Source: a virus
DNA length: 64,000 nucleotides
Direction: 5' to 3' (one strand)
Virus record (IMG/VR): IMGVR_UViG_3300048687_000113
Location: 45,244 to 109,243 of that record
Shown: piece after piece, positions 13,906 through 22,078 of the stretch
How the letters are laid out: every line of letters starts with the position of its first letter
How positions within the stretch are numbered: position 1 is the first letter of the stretch
Made by a program: the position numbers and the translations under genes
The notes under the pieces: model-generated
Database searches by the model: none
The model's input: the letters and a program-made list of their open reading frames with translations, nothing else
What the model was told of the DNA's origin: nothing

Positions 13906-14532
13906 GTGAGCGGATTCTTTTTGACGGTCGACGGTCCCAAGGGCGTCGGCAAGAGCGCTGTCGTCGACGAGGTCGCCGACCTCATCGAGGCGTCGGACGG
14001 GCAGGCCCTGGTCACGTCGGAACCGTCGAAGACCCCTCTGGGCAATCTGCTGCGCGTCAGCACCGAACGGTACCGGGGCTACAGCTTCGCGCACCTGATG
14101 GCCGGCGACCGGCTCGACCACGTCGGCACCACGGTCCTGCCGGCCGTCCAAGCCGGCATCACGGTCGTCTGCGACCGGTACGTGGCCTCCTCCCTGGTGT
14201 CCCAGCGCCTCGACGGGATGCTCCTGGAGGAGACCTGGAACATCAATCAGCCGCTTCTTCTCCCGTCCCTCTCCGTCGTCCTCACGGGCACGGCGGAGGT
14301 CATCGCGGAGCGGCTGACCAAACGCGGCTACCGGTCCGCTCGCTACGCGCTGACGGACGGCTCTACAGCCCGGGAAATCCACTTCTTCGCTGAGGCCGCC
14401 CACTTCATGCGCTGCCAGGGAGTCCACGTCGTCACGATCGACTGCACCGAGCTGACCGTGTCACAGGTCGCCGCGCATATCGTCCAGGAAATTGACTCCA
14501 TGCAAATGGCCGAAGGACTCACGCGGTCCTGA
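13906..14532 (+). CDS. thymidylate-kinase-like protein, 208 aa
   Basis: A nucleoside monophosphate kinase of the Tmk family, which phosphorylates dTMP to dTDP. The P-loop is at residues 10-18 (GPKGVGKSA), the nucleotide-binding SEPS motif near 38-41, and the DRY motif at about 91-93 (VVCDRYVAS). The lid region is RLTKRGYRSARYALTD. The length is that of bacterial Tmk. Start is GTG 13906. A phage-encoded kinase would raise the dTTP supply for replication. It sits apart from the replication module, between two regulators, so its timing may differ from the polymerase genes. Confidence 0.8.
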   Translation: MSGFFLTVDGPKGVGKSAVVDEVADLIEASDGQALVTSEPSKTPLGNLLRVSTERYRGYSFAHLMAGDRLDHVGTTVLPAVQAGITVVCDRYVASSLVSQRLDGMLLEETWNINQPLLLPSLSVVLTGTAEVIAERLTKRGYRSARYALTDGSTAREIHFFAEAAHFMRCQGVHVVTIDCTELTVSQVAAHIVQEIDSMQMAEGLTRS

Positions 14533-14564
14533 GCGGCCTGCCCTGTTGCAGGCCCCGGCCGCTG

Positions 14565-15842
14565 CTATGCGCGGTTCCGGAGCCGCTCGGCGAGGGCCTG
14601 GGCGTCGGAGGTGTCGCCGACGAGCGGCAGGCGGGCGGTGATGTTGCTCAGGCCGTCGTCGATGCGGACGGACTGCACGCCGTCGGCGCAGTCGAGGAAT
14701 TCGTTCCAGGTGGCCAGCGCGGTCTCGATGTTGCCGCGCTTGAGCTGGACCTGGCCCAGATCGGCCAGCACGATCGCGCGTGTGCGTTTGCGGTCCAGGC
14801 CGTGGATGTCGAGGGCGAGGTGCAGGTGGTCTTCGGCGGCGGCGAGGTCACCGAGGCGCGCGTGGATCATGCCGGACTCGTGGGCCCACCGGCCGGGGCT
14901 GTAGTGCGAGGCCCAGGACTGTCCGGGCCGGGCGGGGGCACGCTCGATCGCCTGCTGGGAGCCGGCCAGCATTTTCGCCGCCGTCGCCCCGTCGCCGTCG
15001 GCAGCCGCCGCGCGGGCGAAGGTGTTGCGGTAGTACGCGAGTGCTTTGAAATTGTCCAGGCGCCGGCCGCGCTGCTCGCATGCTTCCGCGATCCGCACCG
15101 CCACCGGGATGTGCCCCAGGTCGATGGCCTGGTCCGCCAGGCCGCGCAGTGCGGTGGCGGCCAGCTCGTTCTCGCCGGCTTCGGCTGCCAGCCGGTACGA
15201 GTACAGGTGGTACTTCTGGCACAGTCCGTCCAGGCCTTCGTCGCGGGCCATCCATCCGATGAGCTGGACCAGTTCGGAGGTTGCGGCGAACAGGTCGCGC
15301 CCGACCGGGTCGGTGAAGCGGCCGTTGAGCCAGCGCTGGACGTCGACCGTGAGGTAGCGGACGGCGAGGTGTCGGGCGTGCCCTCCGCCGAGTTCGGAGG
15401 CCGCGTCGCCCAGGGTCGTGGTCATGGTGCGCACGGCGGCGACTTCGCCCCTGCCGACCGCCACGGGGCCGGGGTTGCTCACGCGGCGGGTGACGGCGCC
15501 GGCATCGGGCAGGTCGAGGGCCGCCAGGCCGACTGCGGCCGAGGCGGTCACAAGGAACTGCCTTCGGTCCACGTCGCTGCCTCCCAGTCGCATCACTGCG
15601 GTCACGGTATCGACGAACTCAGGCTTATTGTCGCCGGATAAATCGATACCCAAGACACGCTCGATGAAGGGCAGCCACTCCGTGGGAATCCGGGTACCCG
15701 CTTCCCACCGGTAGACCTGCTGCCGGCCGACGAGACCGGTTCGGCCCCAGCGCATCAGCGACAGCTCGCCGGCGAGCTTGGCCTGACTGCAATGGGGCGT
15801 ACGGGCGGTGCGTGCCGCGCGGATGCGCTCTGCGATCGTCAT
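14565..15842 (-). CDS. Xre-family regulator with TPR-like C-terminus, 425 aa
   Basis: Residues 1-65 contain an Xre HTH (MTIAERIRAARTARTPHCSQ, AKLAGELS..., VYRWEAGTRIPTEW). The rest is a helical TPR-like array (ALRGLADQAIDLGHIPVAVR; GRWAHESGMIHARLGDLAAA; ALATWNEFLDCADGVQSVR), as in the large Streptomyces family of Xre-TPR regulators that may sense peptides. A twin-Arg-like DRRQFLVTASAAVGLAAL stretch near residue 95 is typical of this family and need not mean export. ATG 15842 is preferred to 15893. Three direct repeats CTGGCAGACAT just upstream are a likely autoregulatory operator. Confidence 0.82.
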   Translation of the reverse strand: MTIAERIRAARTARTPHCSQAKLAGELSLMRWGRTGLVGRQQVYRWEAGTRIPTEWLPFIERVLGIDLSGDNKPEFVDTVTAVMRLGGSDVDRRQFLVTASAAVGLAALDLPDAGAVTRRVSNPGPVAVGRGEVAAVRTMTTTLGDAASELGGGHARHLAVRYLTVDVQRWLNGRFTDPVGRDLFAATSELVQLIGWMARDEGLDGLCQKYHLYSYRLAAEAGENELAATALRGLADQAIDLGHIPVAVRIAEACEQRGRRLDNFKALAYYRNTFARAAAADGDGATAAKMLAGSQQAIERAPARPGQSWASHYSPGRWAHESGMIHARLGDLAAAEDHLHLALDIHGLDRKRTRAIVLADLGQVQLKRGNIETALATWNEFLDCADGVQSVRIDDGLSNITARLPLVGDTSDAQALAERLRNRA

Positions 15843-15871
15843 GTCGGGCCGTTCTCGGTCCTGGTTCACAA

Positions 15872-15901
15872 CTGGCAGACATCTGGCAGACATTCTGGCA
15901 G
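15872..15901. promoter_or_regulatory. direct-repeat operator upstream of Xre-TPR gene
   Basis: CTGGCAGACAT occurs twice head to tail (15872-15882, 15883-15893) and a third partial copy CTGGCAG follows at 15895-15901. The 11- to 12-bp period is close to one helical turn, suiting cooperative binding. It lies between the divergent genes starting at 15842 and 15974. Confidence 0.65.
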
Positions 15902-15973
15902 CTTCCCGCAGGGCAGGACAGCGCGTTCACTCAGGAACGACAGCACGCAACACCCCGTCTCCTGGAGGAAGTT

Positions 15974-16561
15974 GTGACTCTCACCCTGACCCGCCCCACC
16001 CCCGAGTCGGTCGCCGAACGCGCTCGGACCATCCACGGCGACTGGCTCGCCGACCCCGAGATGGCTGCCGTCCTCGACGGGTGCGCGAAGTACTCGTCCG
16101 ACTGGGACGACTTCTACGGCGGCCCCCTGATCAGCAACTACAGCGTGGCCCAGGACGCCGGGAACTTGCTGGCCGACGCGGTGAAGGTCATGGCCATCAA
16201 GTCGGCCGTGTACGAGGTGACCGGTGACGAACTCGCCTCCGAGCTGCCCGTGCCGGTCCCGGTCGACGTCACCTGCCACGCGCTGTGCGCGCAGATCACC
16301 GCCCTGTCGCGAATCCAGACCCGCACCGGGCACCTGTTCGTGCACTCCACCGTCAACGAGCACGTCAACGACACCCCGTGGACCAGCGGCGACTACACGC
16401 ACCAGGCGTACCGGCAGGCGTTCGGGCCGGTCGACGAGCGGTACTGGTTCGACGCTTCCGAGGCCGAGCGGCGCCGGAAGATCCTCGACGCCAAGTACGC
16501 CACGATCGGCATCACCGACCGAGGAATGACCAGCGCGATTTCCTTCGCGCCGGCTTCGTAG
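15974..16561 (+). CDS. hypothetical protein, 195 aa
   Basis: Start at GTG 15974 after TGGAGGAAG. A soluble mixed protein: helical early part with SVAERARTIHGDWLADPEMA and DWDDFYGGPLISNYSVAQDA, then a region with Cys/His (VDVTCHALCAQITAL). I do not recognise it. It is divergent from the Xre-TPR regulator and shares its operator region, so it is a likely target. Its last 50 bases overlap the convergent minus-strand gene at 16512. Confidence 0.6.
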   Translation: MTLTLTRPTPESVAERARTIHGDWLADPEMAAVLDGCAKYSSDWDDFYGGPLISNYSVAQDAGNLLADAVKVMAIKSAVYEVTGDELASELPVPVPVDVTCHALCAQITALSRIQTRTGHLFVHSTVNEHVNDTPWTSGDYTHQAYRQAFGPVDERYWFDASEAERRRKILDAKYATIGITDRGMTSAISFAPAS

Positions 16562-16826
16562 CCTCCACGGTCTCCTGAGGGGACTCCGGCACGGACTCGG
16601 GTGCTTTCCGGTCCGGCTCCAGCCCGATCTTGTGCGGGTGGACGCATGCCGGGGTCCCCTCCGCCGTATAGCGGTACCCGTCGGCCTCGTTGAACTTCGT
16701 GTCGCGGTTGGGCCGTTCGTAGATGACGAACGCTTCGCGTGGCAGCCGCTTGGACGGGCAGATCCCGCACACCGGCCGTGCCGGATCGTCTTCGTCAGGG
16801 TCGATGTAGGGCTTCGGAGAGTCCAT
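16512..16826 (-). CDS. hypothetical protein, 104 aa
   Basis: A small protein with PVCGICPSKRLPREAFVIYE (two Cys, possible ribbon) and a C-terminal Ser/Arg-rich basic tail (KPARRKSRWSFLGR). ATG 16826 is favoured over 16847, though neither has a strong ribosome site. Its 3' end overlaps the convergent gene at 15974-16561 by 50 bases; both frames keep good codon usage up to the overlap. Function unknown. Confidence 0.5.
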   Translation of the reverse strand: MDSPKPYIDPDEDDPARPVCGICPSKRLPREAFVIYERPNRDTKFNEADGYRYTAEGTPACVHPHKIGLEPDRKAPESVPESPQETVEATKPARRKSRWSFLGR

Positions 16827-17103
16827 AGCGCCGCACCATATCGACACTCAGGGCACGCTCAGGCGGAACTTGGCCAGCTTTCACCCGGCCCGGCTGCCGC
16901 CGGTCCTGCGGGCACATGTGTGTGGGGCGCGGTGGCGCCTCCGTCGGCAAACGGAATGCAGGCAACACCGCGCCCCACGTTAGAGCCAGGCGCCCACCAC
17001 TATCAGGGGTGCTCCGTGGCGGTTTCACGGTAGAGGGCGCTGCCGGTCCGGGGCCAGCGCCGCAGGGGTTTTGGGACGGTGCCGCATCAATGGGGCGCGG
17101 GCT

Positions 17104-17322
17104 TCACGGGGCGAGGCGTTCGCGTACGGCCTGGAGGGTGGCCAGCGCCATGTCCCACTCGCCGAGGTCGTCGTCGAGGTGCTCGCCGGGGTTCTCGGCC
17201 ACGCGCATGCCGTATGCCCAGACGCTGACGGCGTACTCGCGGGCCGCGTCGGGTGCCATCTTGGCGATCCGCCGGCGGGCGTCGTTCAGGTACGGGTTGG
17301 GGGATTCTCGTCGGGTGAACAC
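17104..17322 (-). CDS. hypothetical protein, 72 aa
   Basis: The likely start is GTG 17322, giving MFTRRESPNPYLNDARRRIA and then a helical acidic protein (AREYAVSVWAYGMRVAENPG; LDDDLGEWDMALATLQAVRE). The longer open frame up to 17622 lies opposite its upstream neighbour in low-complexity sequence and is rejected. It overlaps the neighbour by 37 bases, consistent with coupling in the 17104-18127 minus-strand operon. Function unknown. Confidence 0.55.
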   Translation of the reverse strand: MFTRRESPNPYLNDARRRIAKMAPDAAREYAVSVWAYGMRVAENPGEHLDDDLGEWDMALATLQAVRERLAP

Positions 17323-17591
17323 GCGGGCGTCTCCGGGGCGGTGCGGCGGTAGTTGGGCAGGAGCTGGCCGTCGGAGCCCAGGAGGGACGCTGGGCGGGCT
17401 CCCAGTGCCTGTGTGAGGGCCTGGTGCTCGTCGGGGGCGCGGGAGGTCCAGCGGCCGATGACGAGGCCGAGGGTGCCGATCCTGAAGACCGTGGCGGGAT
17501 CGGCCCGGCGGAAGGGCGGGCTGGTCTCCTGGAAGTAGGTGCGGTAGCGCCAGGGCCAGGTGCGTTGGCATCGAGTCGTTGTGATCAGCAT
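17286..17591 (-). CDS. hypothetical protein, 101 aa
   Basis: Starts at ATG 17591, sharing one base with the stop of the KTSC gene (TAATG). The sequence contains FRIGTLGLVIGRWTSRAPDE and a basic N-terminus (TRCQRTWPWRYRTYF). Similar small proteins beginning with an aromatic, basic segment are common in actinophage but have no known role. Middle gene of a three-gene minus-strand operon. Confidence 0.6.
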   Translation of the reverse strand: MLITTTRCQRTWPWRYRTYFQETSPPFRRADPATVFRIGTLGLVIGRWTSRAPDEHQALTQALGARPASLLGSDGQLLPNYRRTAPETPACSPDENPPTRT

Positions 17592-18127
17592 TACCAGGTC
17601 GCCGGTGTGTAGGGCTTTCCATTGAGGGTGGAATTGACGTAGCGGCCCGGCGACCAGTTGTCGCGGAACTTCGCCCACTCCTGCGGGGTGACGTTGTAGT
17701 ACTCGTAGCCGACCCCGTCCGCGTACTGCTCCGGCCCGGTGCGCTGTCCCCGGAAACGTACGAACAGCGTCTGGGACTCGGAGTCGTAGCCGGCCGCGAG
17801 GGTGCGCGGGCGCGGCGGGTAGCTCGTGTTGGTGGGGCGGGTGGTCAGGAGCTGCTCGTCGTCCCACAGCCAGTGCGCCCGGCGCAGCGCTTCGCGCCGC
17901 TCGGGGCTGAGGTTCTGGGAAGCCTCGTCGATCGCGGTGTTGATCTGATCGCGGGGGTAGGCCGGCTGGGTGTTGATCTGCCGGGCCCGGTTCGCGATCG
18001 GCGGCTCGACGCCGGCGCCGAAGTCCCGCTGCTCCGTTATGGTCCGGTACGGAGTTGTTCCGGCCTGGCCGCGATTCTGTGCGGCGCGGGGGTTCCGGTT
18101 TCCGATTCGCCTTCGCCTGGGCGGCAT
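17591..18127 (-). CDS. KTSC-domain protein, 178 aa
   Basis: The C-terminal 60 residues match the KTSC domain (SQTLFVRFRGQ; GVGYEYYNVTPQEWAKFRDN; SPGRYVNSTLNGKPY). KTSC domains occur alone or attached to lysyl-tRNA synthetases and in many phage proteins; their function is not known, though nucleic-acid binding has been suggested. The N-terminal part is basic and then helical (SPERREALRRAHWLWDDEQL). It is the first gene of the minus-strand operon 18127-17104 and lies downstream of the integrase, separated by a terminator. Confidence 0.75.
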   Translation of the reverse strand: MPPRRRRIGNRNPRAAQNRGQAGTTPYRTITEQRDFGAGVEPPIANRARQINTQPAYPRDQINTAIDEASQNLSPERREALRRAHWLWDDEQLLTTRPTNTSYPPRPRTLAAGYDSESQTLFVRFRGQRTGPEQYADGVGYEYYNVTPQEWAKFRDNWSPGRYVNSTLNGKPYTPATW

Positions 18128-18130
18128 GAG

Positions 18131-18177
18131 AAAACCCTCCTCTGCTCGGTATCAAGACCGTAGGCAGGGAGGGTTTT
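18131..18177. terminator. bidirectional terminator after the integrase
   Basis: AAAACCCTCC (18131-18140) pairs with GGAGGGTTTT (18168-18177), with additional inner pairing CTGC/GCAG. T-runs occur on both strands. It ends the minus-strand integrase transcript. Confidence 0.8.
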
Positions 18178-18192
18178 TGCGCGATATTCGCG

Positions 18193-19212
18193 TTACGGCG
18201 CCTGCGTCTTCCAGTCGACGCCGTAAGGATTGCGGTGGGAGCCGGCCGGGAGACGGTCGGCGTTGCGGTAGCCGAGGGTGACGTCCAGGTCGTGGTGGTC
18301 GTAGTACGTCATGACGCGGTCGATGGACGGCTGGTTGGGGTCGACCAGGGACAGCGTGATCGAGGTCGCGCGGCCGTCGTGCGGCGAGATGTTGAAACCG
18401 CAGCGCTCGCCGGCCTGTTTGACCATGCGCCACAGCCCGGATGAGTCGAGACGCGTGTGCTCCAGCTCGCCCGTCTCCTTGTTCCGGGTGCGCCGGAGGG
18501 TGGACATGACGAGGGGGCCGCTGGTGCGCCCGTCGATCAACGCGTCGATCAGCGGGTTCAGCGGCTCGGGGATGTCGATGTCCTGCCAGCGGGCCTTCCC
18601 CTTGCGGCGCAGGTGCAGCATCCGGCCGCGCGGGACCCGGTAGAAGTTCTCGACGTCGATGCGCTCGACCTCCTCGCAGCGCACGCCGGGCCCGAAGAAG
18701 AAGGCGGTCGCGACGGCTGCCCGGATGGATTCCTCGCGGGCCGCTGCGACGACGTCGTAGATCTCCCACGGGAGCAGGATCATGCGCTTCTTGCGGGTGC
18801 GGGGGTCGAGCTTGATGCCCTTGACGGGGTTGGTGCCCCGGAGCTGGTGGACGATGGCGTACCCGAAGTAGCTGCTGAGCGCGTCGTACTTCGCCTTGAG
18901 GCTGGGGATCTCGTAGGGCAGGGAGCTGCACTCGCTCACGCAGGGCCCGGGGTGGTTGTCCCAGTGCTCGGACTTGAGGTAGTCGAAGTAGTCCTCCAGC
19001 TCCGCCAGGCCGGCCTCCTTGAGGACGTCGATGCCGGAGTAGTCGGTGTAGCGGGCCGCCCAGTCCATGAACAGGTCGGCGTATCGGCGGTACTTGCGGG
19101 CGGTCTCCCCACTGCTGTGGGTCTTCGCCCAGCGCTCGTCGAAGGTCTTCAGGTCGATTGCTGCGGTGCGGCTGCGGCGGTTGCGGTCGGCCCAGGCCGG
19201 CGTCGTGGACAT
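18193..19212 (-). CDS. int: tyrosine integrase, 339 aa
   Basis: A tyrosine recombinase that would integrate and excise the element by site-specific recombination. The N-terminal half is a SAM-like core-binding domain (HSSGETARKYRRYADLFMDW). Catalytic residues can be placed at Arg178 (GVRCEEVERI), Lys204 or 206 (RRKGKAR), His278 and Arg281 (SPHDGRAT), His306 or 307 (YDHHDL) and Tyr315 (VTLGYRN). The length is normal. It is the only large minus-strand gene at the border of the late region, divergent from terminase. No excisionase or att core could be recognised next to it. Confidence 0.9.
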   Translation of the reverse strand: MSTTPAWADRNRRSRTAAIDLKTFDERWAKTHSSGETARKYRRYADLFMDWAARYTDYSGIDVLKEAGLAELEDYFDYLKSEHWDNHPGPCVSECSSLPYEIPSLKAKYDALSSYFGYAIVHQLRGTNPVKGIKLDPRTRKKRMILLPWEIYDVVAAAREESIRAAVATAFFFGPGVRCEEVERIDVENFYRVPRGRMLHLRRKGKARWQDIDIPEPLNPLIDALIDGRTSGPLVMSTLRRTRNKETGELEHTRLDSSGLWRMVKQAGERCGFNISPHDGRATSITLSLVDPNQPSIDRVMTYYDHHDLDVTLGYRNADRLPAGSHRNPYGVDWKTQAP

Positions 19213-19316
19213 GGGGGCACCCTAGACACACAACGCACAGGTAGTTGGTAGCTACCTTGCATTGTTACGAACGGTGGCATTATTCGCCCCTATTTGCCCG
19301 ACTTTAGCTTCGGCGC

Positions 19317-20870
19317 ATGGGGACCCCGCTCGATGCCACTGACCACGAACTCACCCTCGGGCTGCCCGAGGAGACCGACACCGGACCCGACACCGCCGGC
19401 GCCGACCCGGCCGTGGTCTCCGACATCATCGACAAGATCGTCATCGTCATCGACGAGCTGAGCGGCCACCCGCTGCGCCCCTACCAACTCCCGTTTGCGC
19501 GCCGCATCCTGGAGTCCCTGATCATCGAGGACTCCGCGAAGCTCACCGCCCTGTGGTCGAGGCAGTCGGGCAAGTCGGAAACCGTGGCAGACGTGGTCGC
19601 CGGCGCGGCCATCATGCTCCCCCGCCTCGCGAAAGTTTTCCCGAAGCTGCTCGGCAAATTCCGCGAGGGCCTGTGGATCGGTGTATTCGCACCCACGGAC
19701 GAAATGTCGGAGACCTTGTTCTCCCGCATCGTCGGCCGCCTCACTTCCGAACGCGCCCAGGACATTCTTGCCGACCCGGAGATCGACGAAAAGCTGGTGG
19801 CCCGGGGAAAAGTCATTCGCCTCAAGCGCTGCGGCTCCCTGATCAGGAAACAAACCGCACACCCCAAAGCCATGATCGAGGGCCAGACATACCATCTCGT
19901 TGTTGTTGACGAGGCCCAGGCTGCCGACGACAAGGTACTCAACAAGTCCATTGCTCCAATGCTTTCCAGCACTGCTGGTCTAATCGTGATGACCGGGACC
20001 CCGACCTATACGAAATCCGGGTTCTACGAGCAGATCCAGCAGAACCGGCGGAACGCCAACCGCAAGGGCCGCAAGCAGGACCACTTCCAAGTCGACTGGA
20101 AGCTGGTGTCCAAGCACGTCCCCCGGTACAAGAAATTTGTACAGAGCGAGATGGACCGGCTCGGCGAGGACAGTGACGAGTTCAAGCTCTCGTACCGGTT
20201 GGTCTGGCTCCTGGACAAGGGCATGCTCGTCACTTCCGACCGCTTCGACGCGCTCGGCGACACATCCATGCGTGTCGTCCAGGAATGGCACCGCTCCCCC
20301 GTCGTCGTCGGAATCGACCCCGCCCGCAAAACCGACTCCACCATCGTCACCGTCTGCTGGGTAAATTGGGATTATCCCGACGAGTACGGCAACTATGAGC
20401 ATCGCGTGCTGAACTGGCTGGATCTCCAGGGGATGGACTGGGAGAGCCAGTACTACCGCATCGTCGAATTCCTCAACCACTACTCCGTGTTCGCGATAGG
20501 CATCGACTCCGGCGGCCTCGGCGACGTCGTCGCAAGCCGGCTGCGGGTCCTCATGCCCTACGCCGAAATCGTCGACCTCAAGTCCGACCGCACCGCCCAG
20601 ACCAAGAGGTGGGCGCACATGATGGACCTCATGTCCAAGGGCCTCGTCGTCTGGCCGGCGCACGCGAAGACACGGCAGACGAAGACCTGGCGGAAATTTC
20701 GCCAGCAGATGGAGGACGCCGAACTCAATTACCAGGGTCCGCACATCATCGTCGCCGCTCCCGAGGTCGACGCGGCCCATGACGACTATGTCGACTCGCT
20801 CTCCAACGCGCTGTACCTGACTGCCGACCTCACCATGCCCGAGGTCGAAATGCACAACAGCCCCTGGTAG
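19317..20870 (+). CDS. terL: terminase large subunit, 517 aa
   Basis: The packaging motor that translocates DNA into the prohead and cuts concatemers. The ATPase part has Walker A at residues 80-87 (WSRQSGKS) and Walker B at 194-200 (LVVVDEA), then the coupling motif MTGTPT. The RNase H-like nuclease part has GIDPARKTDST (Asp334), GIDSGGLGD (Asp397) and a final DDYVDSLSNA. Full length for the family. No small subunit is obvious beside it. It begins the late region, directly divergent from the integrase. The 5' flank at 19277-19315 has a CGCC/GGCG hairpin loosely similar to the late-leader elements described below. Confidence 0.95.
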   Translation: MGTPLDATDHELTLGLPEETDTGPDTAGADPAVVSDIIDKIVIVIDELSGHPLRPYQLPFARRILESLIIEDSAKLTALWSRQSGKSETVADVVAGAAIMLPRLAKVFPKLLGKFREGLWIGVFAPTDEMSETLFSRIVGRLTSERAQDILADPEIDEKLVARGKVIRLKRCGSLIRKQTAHPKAMIEGQTYHLVVVDEAQAADDKVLNKSIAPMLSSTAGLIVMTGTPTYTKSGFYEQIQQNRRNANRKGRKQDHFQVDWKLVSKHVPRYKKFVQSEMDRLGEDSDEFKLSYRLVWLLDKGMLVTSDRFDALGDTSMRVVQEWHRSPVVVGIDPARKTDSTIVTVCWVNWDYPDEYGNYEHRVLNWLDLQGMDWESQYYRIVEFLNHYSVFAIGIDSGGLGDVVASRLRVLMPYAEIVDLKSDRTAQTKRWAHMMDLMSKGLVVWPAHAKTRQTKTWRKFRQQMEDAELNYQGPHIIVAAPEVDAAHDDYVDSLSNALYLTADLTMPEVEMHNSPW

Positions 20871-20938
20871 CCATTAACGGGCCGGAAAACCGCGCCTTTA
20901 GCGTCCTGGTGAGACGTCTCAATCATTGGAGGCACACC

Positions 20939-21334
20939 ATGGCGAACAGCCCCCTCGCTCCGGACCCTGAATTCCAGGAGTCCAGCGACCGCTTCTACGA
21001 GACGAAGCACGCGCAGAACACGTCCCGGCGCGGCCCCCTTCGCTTCCAGGAAGGCGTCAGCACGGACACCGACATCCCGACCGAGTTCGGGACCGGCATC
21101 ATGCAGGGCTACCGCACGCCGGCCGGCCGGATGAATCACAACAGCAACGTCTTCGAAAAGAGCGCTGAGGAGACGATGCGCGAGCGCGCCCACGTCGGGA
21201 GCGCGAGCTGGCCCGAGGCGCCGACTTTCATCTCCGCAATGGCCCAGGGCGCGTCCGAGCCCGAGCAGTCCTACGCCCAGGTCGACCGGGGCGAGGGCCG
21301 CTCCCAGCGCCGGAACTACGCCCGGGTGGACTGA
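20939..21334 (+). CDS. conserved head-region protein, 131 aa
   Basis: ATG 20939 follows TTGGAGG. A hydrophilic, probably extended protein with FETKHAQNTSRRGP-like basic stretches and PTEFGTGIMQGYRTPAGRMN. Position between terminase and portal suggests a packaging or head accessory protein, but nothing in the sequence proves this. A perfect palindrome TGAGACGTCTCA (20910-20921) lies 18 bases before the start and might be an operator. Confidence 0.6.
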   Translation: MANSPLAPDPEFQESSDRFYETKHAQNTSRRGPLRFQEGVSTDTDIPTEFGTGIMQGYRTPAGRMNHNSNVFEKSAEETMRERAHVGSASWPEAPTFISAMAQGASEPEQSYAQVDRGEGRSQRRNYARVD

Positions 21335-21337
21335 GCT

Positions 21338-22042
21338 TTGACCAATCCCGGACAGTCCACACCCTGGGGAAAGATCCCCATCCCCAGCGAGGGGAAGTCC
21401 CCGGACGTCCCCGTGGACCTGGCGGCCATCGCCGACCCGATCGACACCCTGCTCAGGAATGTCATCGGCGGGGCGACGGCTCCGACCGGGCCGCTCAGCC
21501 CCACCCTCACCGAGGCGTCCGCATCCATCGGCGGGCTGAACTCCACGCAGTCCAGCCAGCAAGCGGCCATCACCACCATGCAGGGCCAGATCGCGGCCCT
21601 GAGCGCCGCGCCCTGGGCGGTGGGCACCTCCCGAACGAGCGCGTTCTCTCTGGCCGGCAACGTGAAGACGCCGACCCTCGTGCACTCCTACCAGGTGCCG
21701 GCGTTCACCCAGCGCCGGCTCCTGATCGCCTGGGCCAACATCGCGGTCGGCTGGAAAGACAGCACGACGTCCGCCGTGCGCGCCCGCCTCCAGGTCCAGG
21801 CCGACGGCGCGAGCACCTACGTCGACCGCAACCAGCACATCCAGACCGGTGTCGAGCAGTCCCACACCCTCTTTTTCACCGAGACCGTCGAGGCCGGCAA
21901 GTCGGTGCGCGTGGGCCTGTCGATCGACGTCTACGGCGCGGCCACCTCCTCCAAAACAGTCCAGACCCAGGAGGTCGACCCCCGCATCTACCTCATCGCC
22001 CTGCCCTGGTCCGGGTCCGCCGTGTCTTCCCTCGCCGTCTGA
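21338..22042 (+). CDS. putative head fibre / decoration protein, 234 aa
   Basis: Start appears to be TTG 21338, three bases after the previous stop. The N-terminus (TPWGKIPIPSEGKSPDVPVD) is followed by a short helical coiled-coil-like part (TEASASIGGLNSTQSSQQAA, ITTMQGQIAAL). A beta-rich C-terminal domain follows (VPAFTQRRLLIAWANIAVGW; RVGLSIDVYG). This short-stalk-plus-beta-head layout is common in virion fibres and decoration proteins. Location next to the portal argues for a head or neck attachment; assignment is inference. Confidence 0.55.
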   Translation: MTNPGQSTPWGKIPIPSEGKSPDVPVDLAAIADPIDTLLRNVIGGATAPTGPLSPTLTEASASIGGLNSTQSSQQAAITTMQGQIAALSAAPWAVGTSRTSAFSLAGNVKTPTLVHSYQVPAFTQRRLLIAWANIAVGWKDSTTSAVRARLQVQADGASTYVDRNQHIQTGVEQSHTLFFTETVEAGKSVRVGLSIDVYGAATSSKTVQTQEVDPRIYLIALPWSGSAVSSLAV

Positions 22043-22078
22043 CCCCACTACCCCGAGCTGCCGATTGGAGGTGATGCC

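Noticed and set aside
13866-16675. The shared 15-mer CCGCCGTATAGCGGT near 13873 and 16661
   Set aside because: The second copy is inside a coding region of the minus-strand gene at 16512-16826; two copies without a common context are not enough to call a site.
18128-19316. attP core beside the integrase
   Set aside because: The only clear repeat is the terminator at 18131-18177. No tRNA-3'-end-like stretch could be recognised; the attachment site needs the host junction.
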